Origin: Candidatus Anaerotignum merdipullorum
GTDB taxonomy: Bacteria > Bacillota > Clostridia > Lachnospirales > Anaerotignaceae
Direction of reading: 5' to 3'
Assembly: GCA_019115165.1 (NCBI GenBank)
Contig: DXEB01000064.1
Coordinates: forward strand, 1-42,553
DNA length: 42,553 nucleotides
The position numbers and the translations under genes were made by a program. The notes beneath the pieces were generated by a model. That model was not told the DNA's origin, ran no database searches, and was given only the letters and a program-made list of their open reading frames with translations. Each line of letters begins with the position of its first letter. Within the stretch, counting starts at the first letter, position 1. Positions 33,552-42,424 of the stretch are shown piece by piece.

Positions 33552-34628
33552 ATGCAGCAAAGTATTGTCAGTGCAATTGTTGTTTTCTATCTATTTGTCG
33601 GAGCTGCCTTGCTGATGTTTAACCTGTTTTATATGTTTGGAATGGAATGGAAAAGCCGAATGAGGAAAAGGCGGGTTTGTGCAGAACAGCAGGAGCAGGC
33701 AACTGTAATGGAAAACAGTAAGAAACAAAAAGAAAAAGCCTATCAAAAAAGGTTGTATCAAAAGTTAAGAACGGCGGAAGGGCTGTTGATTTTTGAACAG
33801 GCGTTGGAAGAAAATCAAAAACAGATGCCAAAAGATAAGGTCGTGCAGTATTTGCAAAATTGTCGGGCAGCGATCTATGATGCTGCGGAAACGTATCGAA
33901 AGCGTTCTGCAATGGAACGAGCATTGTTTGCCTATTTTGTTTCTACCTTGCCGCAGGAAACCATACCGGAGTATCGGCATCTTGGGCAACAGATGTTAAT
34001 TTATTTGGAAGACGCGACTGTTTATTGCCGGGAAAATGTATTAAAAGCGTTGTGCAGTTTGGGGAATGCCGAAGCATTGGAACGGGCGCTTTGCTTGTTT
34101 CAAGAAAATGACTGGTATCACAGCCCGAAACTGCTTGCCGATGGAATGATAGGATTTTGCGGTGATCGAGTGGCTTTGGCAAAGAGACTGTGGAACAGAA
34201 AGTGGAATGAGAACATAAAAACGGCGCTCATACAGTTTATGAGTCAACTCCCAGACGACTTAACGGATTTGGTATTGCCGGAGCTTTCTTCTAAGTACCA
34301 GGAGATACGGTTTGCGGCAATTCGATATTTTGCGTATCATATCAGACAGGAAGTGGCTCCTCTGTTACGAGAAATTGTACAAAGAGAGGAAGATACCGCA
34401 GTTGCGGCGGCTTGGACATTGGGAAAGTATCCAGGAGAGGAAACCAAACAAACGTTGGTACAAGCCCTAAGAAGCCGAAATTGGTATGTGCGGCATAACG
34501 CGGCGGTTTCTTTGATTCAAATGCCTTTGAAGAAAAAGGAGATAAAGGCGTTATGCGCAAATGAAGATCAATACGCGAGAGAAATGTTTATTTATGTTCT
34601 GGAAAGCAGGGAAAAGAAAAAATGTTAA
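33552..34628 (+). CDS. HEAT-repeat protein with N-terminal membrane anchor
   Basis: The 358-residue protein has one membrane segment near 7-29 and then a basic stretch (KSRMRKRR), so the long C-terminal part faces the cytoplasm. From about 120 it is built of repeated helix pairs typical of HEAT repeats, clearest at 225-340 (LTDLVLPELSSKYQEIRFAAIRYF; TAVAAAWTLGKYPGEETKQTLVQALRSRNWYVRHNAAVSL). HEAT proteins scaffold others. The gene overlaps the glycosyltransferase start by seven bases, so the two are likely made together; it may hold or control the synthase. No catalytic motif is visible. Confidence 0.82.
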   Translation: MQQSIVSAIVVFYLFVGAALLMFNLFYMFGMEWKSRMRKRRVCAEQQEQATVMENSKKQKEKAYQKRLYQKLRTAEGLLIFEQALEENQKQMPKDKVVQYLQNCRAAIYDAAETYRKRSAMERALFAYFVSTLPQETIPEYRHLGQQMLIYLEDATVYCRENVLKALCSLGNAEALERALCLFQENDWYHSPKLLADGMIGFCGDRVALAKRLWNRKWNENIKTALIQFMSQLPDDLTDLVLPELSSKYQEIRFAAIRYFAYHIRQEVAPLLREIVQREEDTAVAAAWTLGKYPGEETKQTLVQALRSRNWYVRHNAAVSLIQMPLKKKEIKALCANEDQYAREMFIYVLESREKKKC

Positions 34629-36025
34629 GGGTATTGGAATATGCGTTGGGATTTATTGATTTGTTCTTTTTGCTGTATTTGATGGTATATGCGACATATT
34701 TATTGTGCTCCATTGTAGTTGGTGCATGGAAGTTGTACTATTCCAATAAAATGCGGCAGATTAAAAATGAAATACGGCATGAATTCTATTTTCCGGTATC
34801 TATTCTGGTTCCCGCCTATAATGAAGAGGTTACGATTGTAGACAGCATAGAATCGTTGCTGAAACTGGATTACAAGCTCTATGAAATTGTCATTGTGGAT
34901 GATGGTTCCAAAGATCATACGGCACAGGTATTGGTGGAGCATTTTCAAATGTCTCCAGTACAGCGTCCAATCAGAAAAAGTTTACAGTGTGAAAAAGAAA
35001 AAATTATTTATGCCGCAGACCATTGGAAAGTGCCCATCACACTGATTTGCAAAGAAAATGGAGGAAAGGGAGATGCATTAAATATGGGAATCAATGCATC
35101 CCGATATCCGTATTTTTTGTGTATTGATGCGGATTCTATGCTACAGCCGGATTCTCTGGAAAAAATCATTCAGCCTGTGATGGAAGAAGACCATGTTGTG
35201 GCAGTGGGTGGATTGGTGCGATCTTCGCAAAGCTTAAAAATGGAAAACGGGAAACGAACGGGATATCGGATGCCATGGAATTTGATTACCAGCATGCAGA
35301 TATTGGAATATGATCGTTCGTTTTTGGCGGCACGGATTTTGCTGGATCGATTTAACGGCAATATGATTATTTCCGGCGCATTTGGTCTTTTTCAAAAAGA
35401 TGTGGTGATTGCGGCAGGCGGTTATGATCGGAACACATTGGGGGAAGATATGGAGTTGGTTGTTCGGCTGCATGTGTTTTGCAGAAACAATAAAATTCCT
35501 TATGCCATTCGATATGAACCCAATGCAATCTGCTGGAGCCAAGTTCCAGAGTCGTTGGGAGATTTGAGAAAACAAAGAAGAAGATGGCATCTGGGGTTGT
35601 TTCAAAGCATGATGAAACATCGGCGGATGTTTTTGAATCCTACTTATGGATGGCTGGGGATGGTATCTTATTTGTATTACCTGTTGTATGAGCTACTTTC
35701 TCCGTTTGTTCAGCTTTTGGGGTGGGTTACTATGGCGGCGTCAGCAGTGGTTGGAATTTTGAACTGGGATTTTATGCTGTATTTTTATTTAATGTATACA
35801 TTATATAATGCGGTATTGACCATCACGATTTTTTTCCAACGTATTTACACGCTGCGCTTAAAAATCAGCGTATTGGATACGATAAAAGCGATTATTGTTT
35901 GTGTGTTGGAAAACATATTTTTCCGTTTGTTTTTGGATGCGGTGCGTGTGACAGCATTTATCGGATATCAACGAAAAAAGAACCAGTGGGGGCGGATTCG
36001 CAGAATAAAACAAAATGGTGTTTAA
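34622..36025 (+). CDS. Processive family-2 glycosyltransferase
   Basis: The 467-residue membrane protein has an N-terminal helix (about 9-36), a GT-A domain, and about four C-terminal membrane helices. Donor-binding VPAYNEE and IVDDGSKDH (about 63-100), the D-x-D-like CIDADS, the catalytic GEDMEL and the Q-x-x-R-W motif QRRRW are all present. These are the signs of processive synthases of cellulose, hyaluronan or poly-N-acetylglucosamine type. No PilZ domain follows, so direct c-di-GMP control as in BcsA is unlikely. It probably builds and extrudes the cluster's polysaccharide; the sugar cannot be told from sequence. It overlaps the HEAT gene at its start. Confidence 0.9.
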   Translation: MLRVLEYALGFIDLFFLLYLMVYATYLLCSIVVGAWKLYYSNKMRQIKNEIRHEFYFPVSILVPAYNEEVTIVDSIESLLKLDYKLYEIVIVDDGSKDHTAQVLVEHFQMSPVQRPIRKSLQCEKEKIIYAADHWKVPITLICKENGGKGDALNMGINASRYPYFLCIDADSMLQPDSLEKIIQPVMEEDHVVAVGGLVRSSQSLKMENGKRTGYRMPWNLITSMQILEYDRSFLAARILLDRFNGNMIISGAFGLFQKDVVIAAGGYDRNTLGEDMELVVRLHVFCRNNKIPYAIRYEPNAICWSQVPESLGDLRKQRRRWHLGLFQSMMKHRRMFLNPTYGWLGMVSYLYYLLYELLSPFVQLLGWVTMAASAVVGILNWDFMLYFYLMYTLYNAVLTITIFFQRIYTLRLKISVLDTIKAIIVCVLENIFFRLFLDAVRVTAFIGYQRKKNQWGRIRRIKQNGV

Positions 36026-36044
36026 GACAGAAGAGGAGAACGAC

Positions 36045-37127
36045 ATGGATACTCAAGAAAAGATATGGAGGAAAAAAAGTACGGCGGATACATTGCTGAT
36101 TGTCGATGATGACGAAATCAACCGGGCAATACTGCGTGAAATCTTTCGGGAACGATATCGCATTGAAGAGGCAAAAAACGGAGAAGAATGTCTACAGATC
36201 CTACAAGCACAAGGAGAAATTTGTGCATTGCTTTTGGATGTTGTGATGCCGGTGATGGATGGATTAGAGTTGCTGGAAAAGTTGCGGGATATGGAGGTTC
36301 CGCAAAATATACCTGTTTTTTTGATTACTGCGGAAGCAAATGAACAAAATGTGCGCAGGGGATATGAACTTGGTGTGATGGATGTTATTATCAAACCTGT
36401 GATTCCATATGTAGTACGAAGAAGGGTTGATTCTATTGTAGAATTATTCCGTTCTAGAAAGGAAATGCGTTCTCTGGTAAAAAGTCAGCAGAAACGACTG
36501 ATTGACAAGGAAATGGAAATTATGGACATGAACCGCGGGATGATCGAAGCGCTTGCAACAGCGATTGAGTTTCGCAGCGGCGAGTCCGGAGAACATGTCC
36601 GCAGAATCAGTGAAATCACACGGTATCTATTGTCAAATACCGCGCTGGGAGAGGGAATGTCCGCGGATGCGGTGGAACAGATTGCCATTGCGGCGATTTT
36701 GCACGATGTAGGAAAAATTGCTATTTGGGATGAAATTTTGAATAAACCGGGAAAGCTGACACCGGAGGAATATGAGACGATGAAAACGCACACGATTTTG
36801 GGTGCACAACTTTTGGAACGGATTCCGCAGCTGAAGCATCAACCGATCTTTCAGTATATTTACGATATTGCTCGACACCACCATGAACGATGGGATGGTA
36901 ATGGATATCCGGATGGGCTAAAGGGAAATGAAATTTCGATATGGGCGCAAGTTGTGTCTTTGGCAGATGTTTATGATGCGTTGGTAAGTAAGCGGGTTTA
37001 TAAAAAAGAAGTCAGTTTTGAAGAAGCGGTGCACATGATTACAGAAGGGCAGTGTGGGGTGTTTAATCCGCGATTGATTTCCTGTTTTTTGACAGTAGAA
37101 AAGGAATTGAGGCACTTCTATCAATAA
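36045..37127 (+). CDS. Response regulator with HD-GYP c-di-GMP phosphodiesterase domain
   Basis: The start at 36045 (MDTQEKIW), with AGAGGAGA upstream, gives 360 residues. The REC domain at about 14-135 has DDD at 21-23, phospho-acceptor Asp65 in LLLDVVMP, and Lys in IIKPV. A helical linker (about 138-175) leads to the HD-GYP domain at about 175-355, with HD at 220-221, HHHERWDGNGYPDG from 278, and the full GYP motif. It should break down cyclic-di-GMP when phosphorylated, as RpfG does. It follows the synthase by 19 bases and precedes an HPt gene and a hybrid kinase, so its likely phospho-donor is the HPt protein encoded next. Confidence 0.93.
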   Translation: MDTQEKIWRKKSTADTLLIVDDDEINRAILREIFRERYRIEEAKNGEECLQILQAQGEICALLLDVVMPVMDGLELLEKLRDMEVPQNIPVFLITAEANEQNVRRGYELGVMDVIIKPVIPYVVRRRVDSIVELFRSRKEMRSLVKSQQKRLIDKEMEIMDMNRGMIEALATAIEFRSGESGEHVRRISEITRYLLSNTALGEGMSADAVEQIAIAAILHDVGKIAIWDEILNKPGKLTPEEYETMKTHTILGAQLLERIPQLKHQPIFQYIYDIARHHHERWDGNGYPDGLKGNEISIWAQVVSLADVYDALVSKRVYKKEVSFEEAVHMITEGQCGVFNPRLISCFLTVEKELRHFYQ

Positions 37128-37169
37128 CCATGGAATCCAATACGGACAAAAGGGAAGAGAGCGGGTAAG

Positions 37170-37529
37170 ATGAATACGGAGACCAGAAAAAAATTACAGA
37201 CCGCGGGGATTGATGCAGAAAGCGCGATCCAGCGGTTTATGGGGAATGAAGCGCTGTATGAGAAATTTGCATTACAATTTCTGGAGGATCCAACGTATGA
37301 TACGTTGTTAGATGCCATTGCGAATGGAGAGGTACAGGAAGCCTTTGCTGCGGCACATACACTGAAGGGGATCAGCGGTAATTTGTCATTTACCAATCTG
37401 TATGTTTTGACAGGAATGATGACAGAACTGCTGCGAAAGGAAGAATTAGGAGCAGCCAAGGAGTATATTCCGGAGCTTGAGAGGGTCTATCAAACAGTGC
37501 AGAATGCTCTGGAGGAATGGAAAGAATGA
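37170..37529 (+). CDS. Histidine phosphotransfer (HPt) protein
   Basis: The 119-residue all-helical protein carries the HPt motif AAAHTLKGISGNLSF, with His63 as the likely phosphate carrier. It contains no other domain. Its stop overlaps the hybrid kinase start (ATGA at 37526), indicating translational coupling. In a four-step relay it would move phosphate from the kinase's own receiver domain to the REC-HD-GYP protein. The ribosome site is weak (GAGCGGG). Confidence 0.92.
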   Translation: MNTETRKKLQTAGIDAESAIQRFMGNEALYEKFALQFLEDPTYDTLLDAIANGEVQEAFAAAHTLKGISGNLSFTNLYVLTGMMTELLRKEELGAAKEYIPELERVYQTVQNALEEWKE

Positions 37530-40075
37530 AAAATAAACAGAATAGACAAAAGGCGCAAAGCGAACAGATACAGCGACGCATCGCAGTATGGGCGGCAATT
37601 GTTGCAATTGCTTTTTGCAGTTTGATTGTGGTACGTGGAATTCTCCTTGGAAATGCGCAAAAAATGGGGAATGAAATTGCGTACCGCTATACGGTGGAAG
37701 GAGAGCGCAGCACAGTAGCATATGAAGCACTGATGCGAGTTACCACGCAATATATAGATAATCAGTTAACGACAAGCAATGCACCAAACCAGTGGATACA
37801 GGCGTATTTGGAAACGGTCAGCAATGCGTTGGGGGAAAACAGAATAGATCCGTATGCAGTAATTAATGGAGAAATTGTTGCTGCAAATCCATGGGAAGGC
37901 GATGCAGATTTTGAATTTGCACAGGCAGAATGGTATCAAAAGGCATTGGAAGCCAATGGAGAAATCATTTATACGGATGGGTATCGGGACGCCATTACAG
38001 GCAGAATGGTCATTACCCTTGCGCAGGAGAGTGCTGTGCCGGGCAATGTAGTGGCATTTGATATCTTTCCGGAACAATTGCGTTCGGAGTTACAATCAAA
38101 TCACCTGCCAGAAGGGAGCGCTTATTTCTTATGCGATTCATCGGGGCAGCTGTTATATCAGGAAACAGATTGGCAAATGCAGCGGGAAGAGCTGCAAGAG
38201 TACTTGAACGCCCTGCAATTGGAAATTCAAGATGGTAACTTTGTACGCACAGACGCATATATTCATGCATTACAGCATGAAAAATGGGCGGCATATTATG
38301 ATATCGGAGATAATGGATGGATTTCCGTTGTTGTAATGCCGTATTATTCTTTATTGCAAGGAGTTCGGACGCTTTCCTGGTGGTATTTCGGGATTCTTTT
38401 GATCTTTTTCATTACGTTGATTGGCGTCAGTATTCGAGAGAAAAAGCGAAATCAAGACTATAAAAAAACAAGTGATACCGTTCGTGTGCTGGGAAATTCC
38501 TATTATGCGATTTATCGTGTGGACTTTTCAAATGAAACGTATGATATGATCAAAGGATCGGAATATGTGCGGCAGCGTCTTCCGATGCAGGGGAATTATG
38601 CGCAGCTGCTTCAAATTATAGGAGAAGTAATGACGGAAGATGCCTTCAAAGAATTTCAGGCAAGTTTTTCGATTGATAATATCAAGAAATTAGTTTCTCA
38701 AAGAATTCGGGATTATGGAGGGGATTTCAAAAGGCTGTTTGGAACGGAATATCGGTGGGTGAATATACGGTTGTTGTTCGACGAGTCGTTGCATGCGGAT
38801 GAAGCAGTGCTTTGTTTCCGTGAAGTAAACAACGAAAAGAAATTGCAGCTCAAGCAGATACAGTTACTGCAAGAGTCATTGAAAGTAGCGAAAAAAAGCG
38901 AGGAAGCAAGGAACACCTTTTTTTCCAATATGTCTCATGATATGCGAACGCCTTTGAATGCAATCATTGGATTGTCGCAGTTGATGGAAAAACATATCTC
39001 ACAGCCAAATGAGTTACGGGCATATCTCAATCAAATGCAATATTCCAGTCGGCAGCTTTTAGAGTTGATCAATGATATCCTGGAGATGTCTAAGCTAGAA
39101 AATGGGAAAATGAATCTGGAAAATCGATACTTTTACGTCAAAGAGTGTATTCAGGATTGTTCGGAAATTTTTCGTTCACAAGCAGAGCAAGATGGAAAGC
39201 ATTTTATATCTGTGCTTGATATACGCACAGCAGAGGTATATGGAGATGCGTTCCGTCTCACGCAGATTTTGAATAATCTTCTGTCAAATGCGTTAAAGTT
39301 TACAACGACCGGAGATACGATCTGCATACGGGTCAAAGAGCTGGAGCACAAAGAATATATTAGCTATCAGATTATAGTGGAAGATACTGGAGCAGGAATG
39401 TCTGAGGCATTTTTACATAAAATTTTTGTACCTTATGAACGAGAAACAAGATTCGGTGCACGAAATATTTCTGGCACGGGGCTGGGAATGCCGATTACGA
39501 AACATATTATTTCTCAGATGAATGGAGAGATAGCGATAGAGAGCAAACTTGGAGAAGGGACAACTTTTACAGTTACGCTTCCTTTTAAGAAAGTAGATTC
39601 ATCCGAGGAAGAGAACAAGCAGGCAGAAGCAGTTTCCTTGCAGGAAGAATTGCAGGCAGAAGATTTTTTGAAAGGGAAACGGATTCTTTTGGCAGAAGAC
39701 AATGCAATCAATATGGAAATATCATTTGAGCTGCTTACCATGTATGGAGCAGAAGTGGTAAAGGCGTGGAATGGCAGAGAGGCGGTAGAGCAGTTTGCCT
39801 GCGCGGAAGATGGAAGTTTTGATGCAATCTTAATGGATATGCATATGCCAGAAATGGATGGCTGTGAAGCATCTCGTAAAATCCGCAGCATGGAACGGAA
39901 GGATGCCAAGACGATACCGATTCTTGCAGTAACAGCAAACGCATTTGCAGAAGATTTGGCAGCGACTGCTGCAGCAGGGATGAATGCGCATATTGCAAAG
40001 CCAATTGATTTTCCGTTGCTCTGTAAAACACTCAAGCGGATCATAGAGCATATAGAAAAGACAACCGATGTTTGA
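37526..40075 (+). CDS. Hybrid sensor histidine kinase
   Basis: The start at 37526 (MKNKQNRQ), with GGAGG 10 bases upstream, gives 849 residues. Two membrane segments (about 22-44 and 285-308) flank an extracellular Cache-like sensor domain (WYQKALEANGEIIYTDGYRDAITGRMVIT). The cytoplasmic part has a PAS-like region (about 325-430), HisKA with phospho-His471 in MSHDMRTP, and HATPase_c with N (NNLLSNALKFT), G1 (DTGAGMS) and G2 (GTGLGMP) boxes. A REC domain at about 715-840 carries Asp771 in ILMDMHMP. The receiver at its end and the adjacent HPt and REC-HD-GYP genes suggest a complete relay. The signal is unknown; Cache domains often bind small ligands such as amino acids or carboxylates. Confidence 0.94.
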   Translation: MKNKQNRQKAQSEQIQRRIAVWAAIVAIAFCSLIVVRGILLGNAQKMGNEIAYRYTVEGERSTVAYEALMRVTTQYIDNQLTTSNAPNQWIQAYLETVSNALGENRIDPYAVINGEIVAANPWEGDADFEFAQAEWYQKALEANGEIIYTDGYRDAITGRMVITLAQESAVPGNVVAFDIFPEQLRSELQSNHLPEGSAYFLCDSSGQLLYQETDWQMQREELQEYLNALQLEIQDGNFVRTDAYIHALQHEKWAAYYDIGDNGWISVVVMPYYSLLQGVRTLSWWYFGILLIFFITLIGVSIREKKRNQDYKKTSDTVRVLGNSYYAIYRVDFSNETYDMIKGSEYVRQRLPMQGNYAQLLQIIGEVMTEDAFKEFQASFSIDNIKKLVSQRIRDYGGDFKRLFGTEYRWVNIRLLFDESLHADEAVLCFREVNNEKKLQLKQIQLLQESLKVAKKSEEARNTFFSNMSHDMRTPLNAIIGLSQLMEKHISQPNELRAYLNQMQYSSRQLLELINDILEMSKLENGKMNLENRYFYVKECIQDCSEIFRSQAEQDGKHFISVLDIRTAEVYGDAFRLTQILNNLLSNALKFTTTGDTICIRVKELEHKEYISYQIIVEDTGAGMSEAFLHKIFVPYERETRFGARNISGTGLGMPITKHIISQMNGEIAIESKLGEGTTFTVTLPFKKVDSSEEENKQAEAVSLQEELQAEDFLKGKRILLAEDNAINMEISFELLTMYGAEVVKAWNGREAVEQFACAEDGSFDAILMDMHMPEMDGCEASRKIRSMERKDAKTIPILAVTANAFAEDLAATAAAGMNAHIAKPIDFPLLCKTLKRIIEHIEKTTDV

Positions 40076-40118
40076 ATATATAGCAGAAGGAAGAATTATA
40101 ATCAAAGAGGAGAATTTG

Positions 40119-42044
40119 ATGGGAAAACAAAGAAGACAATATTGGAAGAAACCGATGGCAGTTACTTTGTTGCTGATATTTTTAGTATCAGCGGGTTCTT
40201 TTGGTGTTACATATTGCGTCAATCAAATGGAAGAAGCGAAGTGCTTTGAGCGGCTGCATGAAGAGACTGGAGAAATGATCAGATTGATTGAGAAAAATGC
40301 TGCTGCTGATCGGGCACAGTTGGAGATATTAGCTTTGATTGTTGCACAGTATGATGATTTGGCATCAAAGGAGCTTTGGGAAAGATTGGATTCCTATGAT
40401 TTGAACGGAATAATGGGCAGGTTGGAATTGCTGTTACCAGATGGTTCCTTGCTGGTCAAAGGAGGAGAGCGGATTGATGTATCTGATAGGTTGTCGTTTG
40501 CGCAAGTGGCTATGTTGGGTGCGCATATCACAGATAGAGAAACCGACTGGGAAGGGAAATCTGAACATGTAGTCAGGCATTATGTGCCGGTATATCAAGA
40601 TGGTGAAATTACTGCAATGCTATGTGGTGTGATTGTATTAACGGAATTGCCGGAAAATCTGATATTGAATCCTTATGGAGGAGAAGCAGCGCTTTACATC
40701 ATAGACGGAAAAACAGGAGATTTTCTGGTAGATACTTGGCATGAGACAACGGGAAATATTTGGGACTTAGGCGAACGGGAGATGGCACCGGGATACGACC
40801 ATGAACAATTGAAGCAGGGGTTGATTGATGGGGAAACGGGATATGTTGTTTTTGTTTCGGAAACGGTAGGGGAATATCTATATTTTTATTATGAGCCTAT
40901 TTCTATCAATGAGTGGAGAGTTGCATTATCTGTCCCAGAGAGCGCTGTGTTTTCCAGTGCCTATGTCATCAGAGATATGCTGAATGTATTCTTGGTTTTT
41001 GAGGCAACCTGTTTCCTGCTGTATTTTATTTGGATGTTTCGATATATTCGGCGTGAAACGGGAGAAAAGCAACGCCAGTTGGATACGATCAATTATATTT
41101 ATGATGTGGAAAAACTGTTGTTTAATGCACATGAGAGACGAGAGAATATCGACTTGGCGTTAGAAAAGATTGCACAGATGACTTCGGCAGAATGGGTTAG
41201 CTTTTGGCTGAGAAAAGAGTCTGGAGAGAATATTTTATTCCAATGGAATATGAATGAAAAAAGAATAGAAGATTCTAGATATCAGGAAGAGGCGGTTTCC
41301 TTTTTTTATCAATATTTTCAACAGGGAGAATCTCAATTTGTGGCAAAGGACGCAGAGGACCTCAAAAAGCTGTTGCCAGTAGGAATTTTGGAACAAATTA
41401 GAAATTTGGCAGCAGTACCTATTGAGGATGGAGATGGTGGCGTTTGTGGTGTTTTACTCAGCGGGAACATGCCGCAATGGCAGATCAGTGTAGTTCCATT
41501 GAAAAGTGTAAGCATCAGTTTTGGCATGTTTTGCCGCAATATGCAGTCATACTCTGACATTTTGCAAAGAGGAGAGACAGATCTTTTGACAGGGTTGTAT
41601 AATAGAAACCGATATGAAATAGATCTGAAAAAAATCAAAGCTATGGCATGGGAGACCATTACGTGTTTTTATATAGATGCGAATGGATTGCATGAATTGA
41701 ATAATAACAGAGGACATTCGGCAGGAGATGAATTGCTGCAGTTGGTAGCAGAGCAAATGCAACAAACATTTGGTACGCAGTTTGCCTATCGTATTGGAGG
41801 AGATGAATTTGTTGTGTTTGCATTTGATGTAGATGAAACAACGATACGTCGTTGGGGCAAAGAATTTGAAGAAGCATTGATAAAACGAGAAATCTATGTT
41901 TCGATTGGAATGCAATGGGAAGCCGGCGTTTGTTCGGTAGAACAATTGATCAAAGCAGCAGAAAAAAATATGTATGAAGTAAAAAAGGCATATTATGAGC
42001 GAAAAAATTATGGTAGAAACAATAAAGATAACAGTGTTCGATAA
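40119..42044 (+). CDS. Membrane diguanylate cyclase (Cache-like sensor, GAF-like, GGDEF)
   Basis: A start at 40119 (MGKQRRQYWKK), with AAAGAGGAG 7 bases upstream, gives 641 residues; the longer frame from 40068 overlaps the kinase stop. Two membrane segments (about 13-35 and 283-307) enclose a periplasm-side Cache-like domain. A GAF-like domain (about 325-460) and a GGDEF domain (about 475-640) follow, with TDLLTGLYNRNRYE and intact GGDEF at 560-564, so it should make cyclic-di-GMP. The inhibitory RxxD site expected five residues before GGDEF is absent (FGTQ there), so feedback by product is unlikely at that site. It is the last gene of the cluster, opposing the HD-GYP enzyme. Confidence 0.93.
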   Translation: MGKQRRQYWKKPMAVTLLLIFLVSAGSFGVTYCVNQMEEAKCFERLHEETGEMIRLIEKNAAADRAQLEILALIVAQYDDLASKELWERLDSYDLNGIMGRLELLLPDGSLLVKGGERIDVSDRLSFAQVAMLGAHITDRETDWEGKSEHVVRHYVPVYQDGEITAMLCGVIVLTELPENLILNPYGGEAALYIIDGKTGDFLVDTWHETTGNIWDLGEREMAPGYDHEQLKQGLIDGETGYVVFVSETVGEYLYFYYEPISINEWRVALSVPESAVFSSAYVIRDMLNVFLVFEATCFLLYFIWMFRYIRRETGEKQRQLDTINYIYDVEKLLFNAHERRENIDLALEKIAQMTSAEWVSFWLRKESGENILFQWNMNEKRIEDSRYQEEAVSFFYQYFQQGESQFVAKDAEDLKKLLPVGILEQIRNLAAVPIEDGDGGVCGVLLSGNMPQWQISVVPLKSVSISFGMFCRNMQSYSDILQRGETDLLTGLYNRNRYEIDLKKIKAMAWETITCFYIDANGLHELNNNRGHSAGDELLQLVAEQMQQTFGTQFAYRIGGDEFVVFAFDVDETTIRRWGKEFEEALIKREIYVSIGMQWEAGVCSVEQLIKAAEKNMYEVKKAYYERKNYGRNNKDNSVR

Positions 42045-42095
42045 TATAATCAGATATAGCTTATTTCCCATAATGCAACGAGAAAAGACGGGTGG

Positions 42096-42129
42096 ACAGA
42101 GGCAGTACTTGCAGTCACACTGCCTCTGT
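42096..42129 (+). terminator. Hairpin ending the polysaccharide/c-di-GMP cluster
   Basis: ACAGAGGCAGT at 42096-42106 pairs perfectly with ACTGCCTCTGT at 42119-42129. The T tail is weak (TTC). No gene is seen from here to 42289. Confidence 0.7.
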
Positions 42130-42289
42130 TTCATACATATCAATGATATTGTAATTATGTCGTTCCATAAATCATTTCTTGTTCTAAAATCAGAGGAAAC
42201 TGCATCATTTCAATGAATCAAACAGTAGGAATTTGTATGAAAATGAACTTTCTATTGATATATGAAAAATAAAAATAAGAAAAAAAGTA

Positions 42290-42318
42290 TTGACAAATCA
42301 AAGAAGATATTATAAAAT
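42290..42318 (+). promoter_or_regulatory. Probable rRNA operon promoter P1
   Basis: TTGACA at 42290-42295 is followed by TAAAAT at 42313-42318 with a 17-base spacer. It lies about 106 bases before a second promoter of the same type. Confidence 0.65.
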
Positions 42319-42395
42319 AATATCCGCTGTGAAAACAGAAGACTGCAATTGTGTTCCTATTGAAAACAAATTGTAAAAAAAAAAGAAAAAAGTTG

Positions 42396-42424
42396 TTGAC
42401 AAGCTGAGAGTGATGTGATAAGAT
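42396..42424 (+). promoter_or_regulatory. Probable rRNA operon promoter P2
   Basis: TTGACA at 42396-42401 and TAAGAT at 42419-42424 with a 17-base spacer, preceded by an A-rich UP-element-like tract at 42370-42390. Confidence 0.75.

Noticed and set aside
34622-36025. Identification of the glycosyltransferase as a cellulose synthase BcsA
   Set aside because: No PilZ domain, shorter than BcsA, and no BcsB/BcsZ neighbours; only a processive GT2 synthase can be claimed.
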